From contig JADCEF010000042.1 of assembly GCA_020250445.1 (NCBI GenBank), positions 1-64,000 on the forward strand: a stretch of DNA of 64,000 bases, read 5' to 3'. Made by a program: the position numbers and the translations under genes. This DNA is from Rhodobacter sp. Lineage in GTDB: Bacteria > Pseudomonadota > Alphaproteobacteria > Rhodobacterales > Rhodobacteraceae. A model generated the notes under the pieces. That model was not told the DNA's origin. It ran no database searches and was given only the letters and a program-made list of their open reading frames with translations. Below, piece by piece: positions 29,304 through 37,125 of this stretch. The first letter of the stretch is position 1. Each line of letters starts with the position of its first letter.

Positions 29304-29312
29304 GGCGGAATA

Positions 29313-29358
29313 TCTGCGAAAATCAGGGCTTCGGGTAGTCTTTGTGAGTTTTCGCAGA
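29313..29358. terminator. Inverted repeat between convergent genes
   Basis: TCTGCGAAAA at 29313-29322 pairs with TTTTCGCAGA at 29349-29358, separated by 26 bases. It sits just after sufE and just before the stop of the convergent DUF1638 gene, so it could end transcripts from both sides. The A/T ends of the stem suit this, but the large loop lowers confidence. Confidence 0.45.
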
Positions 29359-29365
29359 AAATTCG

Positions 29366-30010
29366 TCACTGGGCCGCGCGGGTGAGGGCGGTTTCCAGGT
29401 CTCCGTAGCCGGTGAAGCGGCGCTCATAGGCCAGGCCGAGCCGGGCGGCACACTCCTGGGCCTTGGCATCCAGCGCCGGATCATCGGTCTGCGCCTGATA
29501 GACCAGCTTGGTGTAATTGCCGAAATACATCTCCCGCAGCTCGGGGTGCCGGTCCAGCCCCATGGGGCGCCAGACAAAGGCATCGAACTGCCGCACCAGA
29601 AAATCGGTCAGGTAGAAGGCCGAAAATTCCTCATCCGCGCGCGACAGGAAATCTTCTGTGCCCTGGAAGAAGGCATAGCAATGCGGGCCTGTCATCATTT
29701 CCACCCCAAGGGCGGCGCAGCGGGCCTGCAGAAGGCCGCCGGTGCCGCAATCGGCATAGACCACGAACAGGCTGTCATAAGCGGCGCGGTGGGTGGTCAC
29801 AGCGGCTTCCACGGCATCGGCGATTCGATCCGGCCACAGATGCAGATTTGCCGGAAGACATTGCAGATCAAGATGATGCCAGCCGTTCTTGCGCTTTAAC
29901 ATGAGGATTTCATGCGCCAGCGCGCCACAGGCGATCAGCAGGATGCGGCCCTGGTGCCGGGGCGGCAGGCCGATGTCGGCCAGAACGCTGTCCGGGGGCA
30001 GGTCTATCAC
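29366..30010 (-). CDS. DUF1638 family protein
   Basis: A 214-residue protein if it starts at the GTG at 30010 (VIDLPPDSVLADIG). This codon overlaps the stop of the small upstream gene and is preceded by GGCGGGGG. The motif run ILLIACGALAHEI, LDLQCLPANLHLWPDRI, and VVYADCGTGGLL fits DUF1638. Such genes recur next to corrinoid proteins and methyltransferases in bacteria and archaea. A role in B12-dependent methyl transfer is therefore likely, but the reaction is unknown. Several Cys and His residues might bind a metal. Confidence 0.75.
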   Translation of the reverse strand: MIDLPPDSVLADIGLPPRHQGRILLIACGALAHEILMLKRKNGWHHLDLQCLPANLHLWPDRIADAVEAAVTTHRAAYDSLFVVYADCGTGGLLQARCAALGVEMMTGPHCYAFFQGTEDFLSRADEEFSAFYLTDFLVRQFDAFVWRPMGLDRHPELREMYFGNYTKLVYQAQTDDPALDAKAQECAARLGLAYERRFTGYGDLETALTRAAQ

Positions 30011-30174
30011 CGTTTCAGCCCCCGCCAGCTCAGCACAAGGCTGCCCAGCAGGGCGGCGCTGCCCAGTGCGACAAGGGGCAAGCCCGCCCCTGCCCACAGG
30101 GCAATGGTGACACCGGCGGCGGCGATCACAGACAGGATCAGCAGAAGGAAGGTCTTTGGCGGCATTTGCGGCAT
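30007..30174 (-). CDS. Short membrane protein, two hydrophobic segments
   Basis: A protein of 55 residues (or 52 from the ATG at 30165, which has AAAAAGG 9 bases upstream). Almost all of it is hydrophobic: FLLLILSVIAAAGVTIALWAG and LPLVALGSAALLGSLVLSW. It lies between the corrinoid and DUF1638 genes, and its TGA overlaps the DUF1638 start. I do not recognise it. It is probably co-translated and may anchor a neighbour to the membrane. Confidence 0.6.
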   Translation of the reverse strand: MPQMPPKTFLLLILSVIAAAGVTIALWAGAGLPLVALGSAALLGSLVLSWRGLKR

Positions 30175-30244
30175 CCTTTTTCCCCAAGATGGGGGGCGGG
30201 GCGGCCTGCGCCAAGACCGGCCGCTGAGGGCCGGTCGTGCCGGA

Positions 30245-30940
30245 TCAGCCGGCAAGCTGGTTGTGCTTGCGCGCGACAAACTGCTTGGCGGTTTCCACGG
30301 CAACGGCGGCGTCGCGGCAATAGGCATCGGCCCCGATGGCACGGCCGAATTCCTCGTTCAGCGGCGCGCCGCCGACCAGCACAATATAGTCTTCGCGCAG
30401 GCCCTTTTCCTTCATCGTGTCGATCACGACCTTCATATAGGGCATCGTCGTGGTCAGCAGGGCGGACATGCCCAGAATGTCGGGCTGCTCGCGTTCCAGC
30501 GCGTCGAGGTACTTGTCGACCGAGTTGTTGATGCCAAGGTCCAGCACCTCGAACCCCGCACCTTCCATCATCATGGCGACAAGGTTCTTGCCGATGTCGT
30601 GAATGTCGCCCTTTACCGTGCCGATCACCATCTTGCCCATGCGCGGCGCACCGGTTTCCACCAGCAGCGGCTTCAGGATGGACATTCCTGCCTTCATCGC
30701 ATTGGCGGCCAGCAGAACCTCGGGCACGAACAGGATGCCGTCGCGGAAGTCCGCGCCGACGATGGTCATTCCGGCAACCAGCGCCTTGGTCAGCACGTCA
30801 TAGGGCGCCCAGCCGCGGGCGATCAGGATATTGACGGCGTCCTCGATCTCTTCCTTCAACCCGTCATACAGGTCATCGTGCATTTGCAGCACGAGCTCGT
30901 CATCCGGCAGTTCGGAAAGGATGATCTCGTCGTCGGCCAT
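30245..30940 (-). CDS. Corrinoid (B12)-binding methyltransferase protein
   Basis: A 231-residue protein. A helical cap (about residues 15-95, GMTIVGADFRDGILFVPEVLLAANAMKAGM) precedes a B12-binding Rossmann domain with Asp112-x-His114-x2-Gly117 (KGDIHDIGKN), whose His ligates cobalt. The size fits MtbC/MttC-like corrinoid proteins and the B12 part of MetH. A homocysteine methyltransferase gene without its own B12 domain lies upstream on the same strand, so this is probably the methyl carrier of a split methionine synthase. Confidence 0.9.
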   Translation of the reverse strand: MADDEIILSELPDDELVLQMHDDLYDGLKEEIEDAVNILIARGWAPYDVLTKALVAGMTIVGADFRDGILFVPEVLLAANAMKAGMSILKPLLVETGAPRMGKMVIGTVKGDIHDIGKNLVAMMMEGAGFEVLDLGINNSVDKYLDALEREQPDILGMSALLTTTMPYMKVVIDTMKEKGLREDYIVLVGGAPLNEEFGRAIGADAYCRDAAVAVETAKQFVARKHNQLAG

Positions 30941-31091
30941 GGCCTGCTCCTGCCTTCTGTTTCACGTTCAATGGGGCCAAAGGCACGGGCGGACTTTTCG
31001 GATTGCGACATGGGCAAGGTGAAAGCCGACAGGGCCGCGTCGCAAAGCGACAGTGCTGGCGCATGTTCCCATTATGTTCTACCTTTGCGCC

Positions 31092-32177
31092 ATGGAACGC
31101 GGAAACGGAATCATGCCGGGGCAGCGGCTGCGGGCGCGGGGCGCGCAGACCAACCGGGCCGGCCGGTTCGAACGCCATGCGCGCGACGCGCTGGACGATG
31201 GCTGGGACATCCCCTTTGCCGAACGGCTGGTGAAGACCGAAGTGCGGCTGGAACGGCCCCGCTCGGCGCTGACGTATAACCGCTCTCCGGATCTGCCCTT
31301 TGACCGGTCGGTCAACCCCTATCGGGGCTGCGAGCATGGCTGCACCTACTGCTTCGCGCGGCCCAGCCATGCCTTCTTGAACCTGTCGCCCGGTCTGGAC
31401 TTTGAAACGCGGCTGATCGCGCGGCCCGGCATCGGCGCGGTGCTGGAGGCAGAGCTTGGTGCCAGGTCCTATCGTGTGGCCCCGGTTGCAATCGGCACCA
31501 ACACCGACCCCTACCAGCCCTGCGAGGCCGACCACCGGGTGATGCGCGAGGTGCTGGAGGTTCTGCAGGCCTTCCGCCATCCGGTTGCGATCACCACCAA
31601 GGGGGCGCTGATCGAGCGTGACCTGGATATTCTTGGCCCGATGGGGCGGGACGGGTTGCTGCGGGTGGGGGTTTCACTGACCACGCTGGACCCGGCGCTG
31701 GCGCGCGCGATGGAACCGCGCGCCGCACATCCGGCGCGGCGGCTGGAGATGATCCGGCGGCTGACGGCGGCGGGCGTGCCGGTGCGGGTCATGGTCGCCC
31801 CCGTGGTACCGGGGCTGACGGACAGCGAGATGGAGGCAATCCTTGCCGCAGCGCAGGTGGCAGGGGTGGTGGCTGCAAGCTGGATCATGCTGCGCCTGCC
31901 GGCCGAGGTTGCGCCGCTGTTCCGCGACTGGCTGGCGCGGGCGGTTCCCGGGCGTGCGGCAAAGGTTATGGCGCGGCTGCGCGATGTTCATGGCGGGCGC
32001 GATTATGACCCCGCCTGGTTCAGGCGGATGCGCGGGCAGGGGCACTGGGCCACACTGACCGACCGGCGGTTTCACCTGGCCGTGGCACGGCTGGGGCTGA
32101 ACGCGGCGCTGCCGCCCCTGCGCACCGACCTGTTTCGGGTGCCGCCCCGCGCGGGCGATCAGCTGACGCTGTTCTAA
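31092..32177 (+). CDS. Radical SAM protein, PA0069/spore-photoproduct-lyase-like
   Basis: A protein of 361 residues from the ATG at 31092; an ATG at 31113 is an alternative. The radical SAM cluster is Cys80-x3-Cys84-x2-Cys87 (RGCEHGCTYCFARP). The context SVNPYRGCEHGC and GTNTDPYQPCE is typical of the PA0069-like group related to SplB. No function is established. It is transcribed opposite to the B12 genes on both sides, so its position there may be accidental. Confidence 0.85.
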   Translation: MERGNGIMPGQRLRARGAQTNRAGRFERHARDALDDGWDIPFAERLVKTEVRLERPRSALTYNRSPDLPFDRSVNPYRGCEHGCTYCFARPSHAFLNLSPGLDFETRLIARPGIGAVLEAELGARSYRVAPVAIGTNTDPYQPCEADHRVMREVLEVLQAFRHPVAITTKGALIERDLDILGPMGRDGLLRVGVSLTTLDPALARAMEPRAAHPARRLEMIRRLTAAGVPVRVMVAPVVPGLTDSEMEAILAAAQVAGVVAASWIMLRLPAEVAPLFRDWLARAVPGRAAKVMARLRDVHGGRDYDPAWFRRMRGQGHWATLTDRRFHLAVARLGLNAALPPLRTDLFRVPPRAGDQLTLF

Positions 32178-32224
32178 GGGCGGTCGGGCGGCGTGACCGG
32201 GCCGCGCTGCCCCGCCGGGCAGGG

Positions 32225-33238
32225 TCAGCCGCGGCGGCCGCGCCGTTCGCGGCGCGGGCTGCCGGCATCGTCGCCGGTGCCGTCCGACGCCGAAGAGAAT
32301 CCGCCCAGCAGGGCGCTGATGCTTTCCAGCGTCGGGCGCGGGCCCCTGGGGCGGCTTTCCAGCGCGGCCCGCATCGCCTTCAGATGTTCGGGCATGGTGC
32401 CGCAGCAGCCGCCGATGATCCGCACCCCCGCATCGCGCGCCAGCACCGCATATTCGGCCATCAGCTGGGGCGTGCCGTCATAATGGATATGCCCGTCATG
32501 ATACTTCGGGATGCCCGCGTTGCCCTTGGCAATCAGCGGCCGTTCCGAGCCATGCGCGGCAAAGCCCAGAACGGTGCGCAAAAGGTCCGACGCCCCGACA
32601 CCGCAATTGGCACCAAAGGCAATCGGCGGGTTTGGCAGTTTTTCCACCATCTCCACCATCGCGGCGGATGTGACGCCCATCATGGTGCGCCCGGCGGTAT
32701 CAAAGCTCATCGTGCCGCACCAGGGCATGCCGGCCAGCTGCGCGGCCTCTGCCGCTGCCCTGAATTCTTCCGGTGCCGACATGGTTTCAACCCAAAGCAC
32801 ATCCGCGCCCCCGGCCTTCAGCCCTTCGGCCTGTTCGTGGAACATCGCGACCGCAACGGTGTGGGTCATGGTTCCCATCGGCTCGAAGATTTCGCCCGTC
32901 GGCCCCATCGACCCGGCGACAACCACGCTGCGCCCCGCCGCATCGGCAATCTCGCGCCCCAGGCTGGCGGCAAGGCGGTTCAGTTCAGCCACGCGGTTCT
33001 GCGCGCCGTGCAGCTTCATCCGGCTGGCATTGCCGCCGAAGGAATTGGTCAGGAAGATGTCCGACCCCGCCTGCACTGCCGCGCGGTACAGGCTGCGGAT
33101 CCTGTCGGGATGCTCGACGTTCCAGATCTCGGGCGCATCGCCCGAAGACAGGCCCATGTTGAACAGGTTGGTCCCGGTCGCGCCATCGGCCATCAGCCAG
33201 TCGCGGGTGGCAAGAAGGCGGGTCAGGGCATCGGTCAT
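32225..33238 (-). CDS. Homocysteine/betaine-homocysteine S-methyltransferase
   Basis: A 337-residue TIM-barrel protein with the zinc cysteines of the homocysteine-binding domain: Cys212 (FGANCGVG), Cys278 and Cys279 (IGGCCGT). It opens LMADGATGTNLFNMGL as MetH domain 1 and BHMT do. It lacks folate, B12 and reactivation domains. With the corrinoid gene nearby it is best read as the homocysteine module of a split methionine synthase; direct betaine-homocysteine transfer is the alternative. The C-terminal 25 residues are Arg/Gly-rich and without known match. Confidence 0.87.
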   Translation of the reverse strand: MTDALTRLLATRDWLMADGATGTNLFNMGLSSGDAPEIWNVEHPDRIRSLYRAAVQAGSDIFLTNSFGGNASRMKLHGAQNRVAELNRLAASLGREIADAAGRSVVVAGSMGPTGEIFEPMGTMTHTVAVAMFHEQAEGLKAGGADVLWVETMSAPEEFRAAAEAAQLAGMPWCGTMSFDTAGRTMMGVTSAAMVEMVEKLPNPPIAFGANCGVGASDLLRTVLGFAAHGSERPLIAKGNAGIPKYHDGHIHYDGTPQLMAEYAVLARDAGVRIIGGCCGTMPEHLKAMRAALESRPRGPRPTLESISALLGGFSSASDGTGDDAGSPRRERRGRRG

Positions 33239-33395
33239 GATAACTCCCGGTCAGGCGTCAGCAGGAAGTTCTGCGATACAGACCTCTGCCACGCGCCCTT
33301 GCGGTTTGCAATTTCATTCGCGGCCCCGGCCATGCCCCACCGGCACCGGCATCAGCCGGACCGGCGGCCAGAAGGGCAACCTGTGTCCGGGATGC

Positions 33396-33710
33396 CTATG
33401 CCTCGTCCACAAGCTGGGCCTTGGCCACCGCCAGAAGCTCGGTCATCCTGGCGCGGACGGCGTCGGGCGAAGACAGGGCACCCAGGTCGCCCGCGACCTT
33501 GCGGACCACATCTTCGGTGCCGGCCTCTTCAAAATCGGCCTTGACCACGCTCATGGCATAGTCTGCCGCCGCATCGCCCGATTTGCCCATCAGTTCCGCC
33601 GCCCAGAGGCCCAGCAGCTTGTTGCGGCGCGCCTCGGCGCGGAACTGCATTTCAGTGTCATGGGCGAACTTGGATTCGAAGGCGCGCTCGCGGTCAGTGA
33701 AGCCAGACAT
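33396..33710 (-). CDS. ATPase inhibitor subunit zeta (DUF1476)
   Basis: A 104-residue protein starting MSGFTDRERAFESKFAHDTEMQFRAEARRNKLLGLWAAE, characteristic of the alphaproteobacterial zeta subunit that blocks F1-ATPase hydrolysis. The length equals that known from Paracoccus. The ATG at 33710 gives exactly this N-terminus. It is monocistronic, divergent from purC with about 180 bases between. Confidence 0.93.
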   Translation of the reverse strand: MSGFTDRERAFESKFAHDTEMQFRAEARRNKLLGLWAAELMGKSGDAAADYAMSVVKADFEEAGTEDVVRKVAGDLGALSSPDAVRARMTELLAVAKAQLVDEA

Positions 33711-33893
33711 CGGTTGTTTCCCTGCTGTGATCCCGGTTGCCCCCCATATGCGGTCTCTGTCCCGGTGCCGCAAGGGGCCAGACGGCGGTGATTGCCTTGC
33801 GACAGGGGCCGGGTTGACGTATAGGCTGCGGCACAGCGGCAAAAGGCCGGTGCCGCACCGGTGCCCGCCCGTTCACCGCCGCGCGGAGAGGTC

Positions 33894-34655
33894 ATGGCAC
33901 GACGCAAGAAGATTTACGAAGGCAAGGCCAAGATCCTCTATGAAGGCCCCGAGCCGGGCACCCTGGTTCAGTACTTCAAGGATGACGGCGGGGCGATCAG
34001 CACGCCCAAGCCCGGTCAGGCGATCGAGGGCAAGGGCGTTCTCAACAACCGCCTGTCGGAATTCTTCATGTCCGGGCTGAATGCCATCGGGGTGCCCACG
34101 CATTTCATCCGCCGCCTGAACATGCGCGAGCAGCTGGTCCGCATGGCGGAAATCATCCCGATCCAGGTGGTGGTGCGCAATTTCGCCGCCGGGCCGATTT
34201 CCGAGCGCCTGGGGATTGCCGAAGGCACACCGCTGCCCCGGCCGATTGTCGAATTCTACTACAAGGACGAAAAGCTGGGCGATCCGATGGTGGCGGAAGA
34301 GCATATCATCGCCTTCGGCTGGGCCGGGCAGCAGGATCTGGATGACATGGTGGCGCTGGCGCTGCGGGTGAATGATTTCCTGTCGGGGGTCATGATGGGC
34401 GTGGGCATAAGGCTTGCCGATTTCCGGATCGAGATCGGCCGCATCTGGGAAGGCGATTTCATGCGCCTGATCATTGCCGACGAAATCAGCCCCGACAGTT
34501 GCCGCCTGTGGGACATGCGCGCAGCCGAACGGGCCGAAGGCCAGCCCGCCATCGACCCCGGCCCGCTGGCCGATGTCTATACCGAACTGGCCCGCCGACT
34601 GGGGGTCCTGCCCACGAATGTGACGCATACGCCAAAGCCCACGCTGATCAACTGA
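33894..34655 (+). CDS. purC: Phosphoribosylaminoimidazole-succinocarboxamide synthase
   Basis: A 253-residue SAICAR synthetase. [26 protein letters not shown] at the start, [17 protein letters not shown] and [14 protein letters not shown] are all present. CGGAGAG before the ATG at 33894 sets the start. purS follows after 11 bases. Confidence 0.96.
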   Translation: MARRKKIYEGKAKILYEGPEPGTLVQYFKDDGGAISTPKPGQAIEGKGVLNNRLSEFFMSGLNAIGVPTHFIRRLNMREQLVRMAEIIPIQVVVRNFAAGPISERLGIAEGTPLPRPIVEFYYKDEKLGDPMVAEEHIIAFGWAGQQDLDDMVALALRVNDFLSGVMMGVGIRLADFRIEIGRIWEGDFMRLIIADEISPDSCRLWDMRAAERAEGQPAIDPGPLADVYTELARRLGVLPTNVTHTPKPTLIN

Positions 34656-34666
34656 AAGACCTTGCG

Positions 34667-34906
34667 ATGAAAGCCCGCGTTCACGTCATGCTGAAGGACG
34701 GCGTTCTGGACCCGCAGGGCGAGGCGGTGCGCCATGCGCTTGGGACGCTGGGCTTTGCCGACGTGCTGGCCGTGCGCCAGGGCAAGGTGATCGAGCTTGA
34801 TCTGTCTGCCACCGACCGCGCGGCCGCCGAGCACGAGGTGCGCGCCATGTGCGAGAAGCTGCTCGCCAACACCGTGATCGAGACATTCACCGTCGAGATC
34901 GCCTGA
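34667..34906 (+). CDS. purS: FGAM synthase subunit PurS
   Basis: A 79-residue protein (MKARVHVMLKDGVLDPQGEAVRHALGTLGF, ...VRAMCEKLLANTVIETF). PurS joins PurL and PurQ in the three-part formylglycinamidine synthase. A longer open frame begins at 34499, but the family start is the ATG at 34667. purQ normally follows directly; here an alcohol dehydrogenase gene stands between. Confidence 0.94.
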   Translation: MKARVHVMLKDGVLDPQGEAVRHALGTLGFADVLAVRQGKVIELDLSATDRAAAEHEVRAMCEKLLANTVIETFTVEIA

Positions 34907-34957
34907 AGGGAAATCCCGCGCCCCGGCATCCGGGGCGGCCCAGCGGAGAGACCGGCC

Positions 34958-35995
34958 ATGCGCGCTGCGGTTTTGCGGACCTTTAACGGCGATCTGTCGC
35001 TGGAACAGGTGGCAGACCCCGCCTGCGAGCCGGATGGTGTGGTGCTGCGGGTTCTGGCCTGCGGCATCTGCCGGTCGGACTGGCATGGCTGGACCGGAGA
35101 GCACCCGCGCGTGAAGCCGGGCCAGATTCCCGGCCACGAATACTGCGGCGAGGTGGTGGAAGCCGGGGCACTGTCAACATGGCGGGTGGGTGACCGGGTG
35201 GTGGCACCCTTCATTCTGGCCTGCGGGGCCTGTCCTGACTGCCGGTCGGGCCACGGCAATATCTGTGCGCAGCAGCGCCTGCCGGGCTTTACCGAACCGG
35301 GGGCCTTTGCCGAGTTCATCTCTGTACCCTTTGCCCATAACCTGGCACCTCTGCCCGAAAGCCTGTCGCCGGCGGTTGCGGCGGGGCTGGGATGCCGGGT
35401 GACGACGGTCTGGCATGCGCTGACCGACCGGGCGGCGCTGCAGGCCGGCGAATGGCTGGCGGTGCATGGCACCGGGGGGATCGGTCTTTCGGCGCTGCTG
35501 CTGGGCCGCGCGCTGGGCGCGCGGGTCATTGTTGTCGATGTCGTTCCTGAAAAGCTGGCCCATGCGCTGGCAGAGGGGGCCGAGGCCGCGATCGACGCGC
35601 GCGACGGCGATGTGGCAGGGCGCATCATCGCACTGACCGGCGGCGGGGCGCATCTGAGCATCGAGGCGCTGGGCATTGCCGCCACCACCAATGCCTCGAT
35701 CGGCTGTCTGCGCCCGCTGGGCCGCCATGTGCAGATCGGCATGCCGGTGGGCCCTGCCGCGCACATGGAAATCAACATGAACGCCGTCTACATGAAGAAC
35801 CTGGCCCTGTTCGGCACGCGCGGCATGCCAGGCTGGCGCTATCCGTCGCTGCTGTCGCTGATCGAGGCGGGGCGGGTCGATTTCGCGCCGCTGATCGCGC
35901 GGCGCGTGGCCCTTTCGGATGCCTCGGCAGAACTGCGCGCCTTCAACGGACCGACCCCGCCGGGCGTGGCCGTGATCACAGACTTTTCGGCATAG
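34958..35995 (+). CDS. Zinc-dependent alcohol dehydrogenase (MDR family)
   Basis: A 345-residue medium-chain dehydrogenase. The catalytic zinc site is CGICRSDWHGW with GHEYCGEV. The structural zinc site is CGACPDCRSGHGNIC (four Cys). The cofactor loop is GTGGIGLSALLLG near residue 172. The substrate alcohol or aldehyde is not evident. It is inserted between purS and purQ in the same direction and starts 51 bases after purS, with GGAGAG upstream. Confidence 0.9.
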   Translation: MRAAVLRTFNGDLSLEQVADPACEPDGVVLRVLACGICRSDWHGWTGEHPRVKPGQIPGHEYCGEVVEAGALSTWRVGDRVVAPFILACGACPDCRSGHGNICAQQRLPGFTEPGAFAEFISVPFAHNLAPLPESLSPAVAAGLGCRVTTVWHALTDRAALQAGEWLAVHGTGGIGLSALLLGRALGARVIVVDVVPEKLAHALAEGAEAAIDARDGDVAGRIIALTGGGAHLSIEALGIAATTNASIGCLRPLGRHVQIGMPVGPAAHMEINMNAVYMKNLALFGTRGMPGWRYPSLLSLIEAGRVDFAPLIARRVALSDASAELRAFNGPTPPGVAVITDFSA

Positions 35996-36411
35996 GGCGT
36001 GATGAGGCTCTGTTGAGTCGGCCGGCGCATGGCGTGCCCTTTCCTTCTTGCCGGATTTGACCCGCGTCAAGTCGGGGCACTGCCCCGACGGCCGCGCCTG
36101 CCTGCCCCCGGGCAGGCGCGAAGAGCGCCAGCCCCAGGCAGGCGCGGCCGGATTACCGCCGTCAGGCCTGGGGCACGCCCCTTGCCTGCGGGCTAAAGCC
36201 CTCCGGCAATCGGACCGTGAAAACGCTCCACAGAAGCGTTTTCAGTCAGTCCTCTGGGCGCGCAGTTTCCAGCCTGGCCGCGCGGTTTCCCGATAGATTT
36301 TCGCCCATTGTCTTCGGCTTGCACAAGGTCGCGCATGAGACGGGGCAGGGGGGTGGAATGCCCCGTCGGTTTGGTCTAAGCGACACTTACATCTCTTGCA
36401 AAGGACCGCCG
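35996..36411. other. Structured intergenic region before purQ
   Basis: No gene found. It holds a 15-bp inverted repeat, GGCCGCGCCTGCCTG (36090-36104) with CAGGCAGGCGCGGCC (36135-36149), a GTCGGGGCA/TGCCCCGAC hairpin at 36071-36089, and a second element at 36219-36243. These could be transcript ends, an mRNA-protecting structure or a small mobile repeat. Confidence 0.55.
36219..36243 (+). terminator. Stem-loop upstream of purQ
   Basis: GAAAACGCT pairs perfectly with AGCGTTTTC around a 7-base loop. The T-run lies within the stem end, as in bidirectional terminators. It probably ends the purC-purS-ADH transcript, making purQ start from its own promoter. Confidence 0.5.
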
Positions 36412-37080
36412 ATGAAAGCTGCCGTCGTTACCTTTCCGGGGTCAAACTGTGACCGTGACCTTGCCGTGGCTTTTGCCCAGGCCGGGGCAGAGGTGGTGCG
36501 GGTCTGGCACAAGGACACGGCCCTTCCGGCGGGCGTGGATATTGTCGGCATTCCCGGCGGCTTTTCCTTTGGCGACTATCTGCGCTGCGGGGCCATTGCC
36601 GCGCGGTCGCCCGTCGGGCAGGCGGTGGCCGGCCATGCGGCGCGCGGCGGTTTCGTGCTGGGCATCTGCAACGGCTTTCAGGTGCTGACCGAGATGGGTC
36701 TGCTGCCCGGTGCGCTGATGCGCAATGCGGGGCTGAGGTTCGTGTGCAAGCCCGTGACGCTGACGGTCGCCACGGCAAACAGCGCCTATACCGGCGGGTG
36801 GGCCAGGGGCGACCGGATCATCCTGCCGGTTGCGCATCATGACGGCAATTACACCGCCGACGCCGGAACGCTGGCGCGGCTGGCCGGGGAAGACCGCATC
36901 GCCTTCACCTATGCCGAAAATCCGAACGGGGCGATGGCGGACATCGCCGGGGTGCTGTCGGCCAACCGCAGGGTGCTTGGCCTGATGCCGCATCCGGAAC
37001 GTGCCGTCGATGCAGCCCTGGGCGGGACCGATGGTTCGGTCCTTTTCCGTTCGGTTCTTGGCGCGTTTGCGCCGGTCTGA
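36412..37080 (+). CDS. purQ: FGAM synthase glutaminase subunit PurQ
   Basis: A 222-residue class I glutamine amidotransferase. It begins [21 protein letters not shown], with the nucleophile Cys86 in [12 protein letters not shown] and the His/Glu pair in [10 protein letters not shown]. It supplies ammonia to PurL. purL is not in the window. The open frame extends upstream to 36217 but the family start is at 36412. Confidence 0.95.
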   Translation: MKAAVVTFPGSNCDRDLAVAFAQAGAEVVRVWHKDTALPAGVDIVGIPGGFSFGDYLRCGAIAARSPVGQAVAGHAARGGFVLGICNGFQVLTEMGLLPGALMRNAGLRFVCKPVTLTVATANSAYTGGWARGDRIILPVAHHDGNYTADAGTLARLAGEDRIAFTYAENPNGAMADIAGVLSANRRVLGLMPHPERAVDAALGGTDGSVLFRSVLGAFAPV

Positions 37081-37125
37081 CCCCGGACGCTTGAGCAGGG
37101 CGGGCCGAGCGCCTACAGTCACGCC

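Noticed and set aside
33239-33395. A SAM, SAH or cobalamin riboswitch before the homocysteine methyltransferase
   Set aside because: I looked for the conserved cores and found none.
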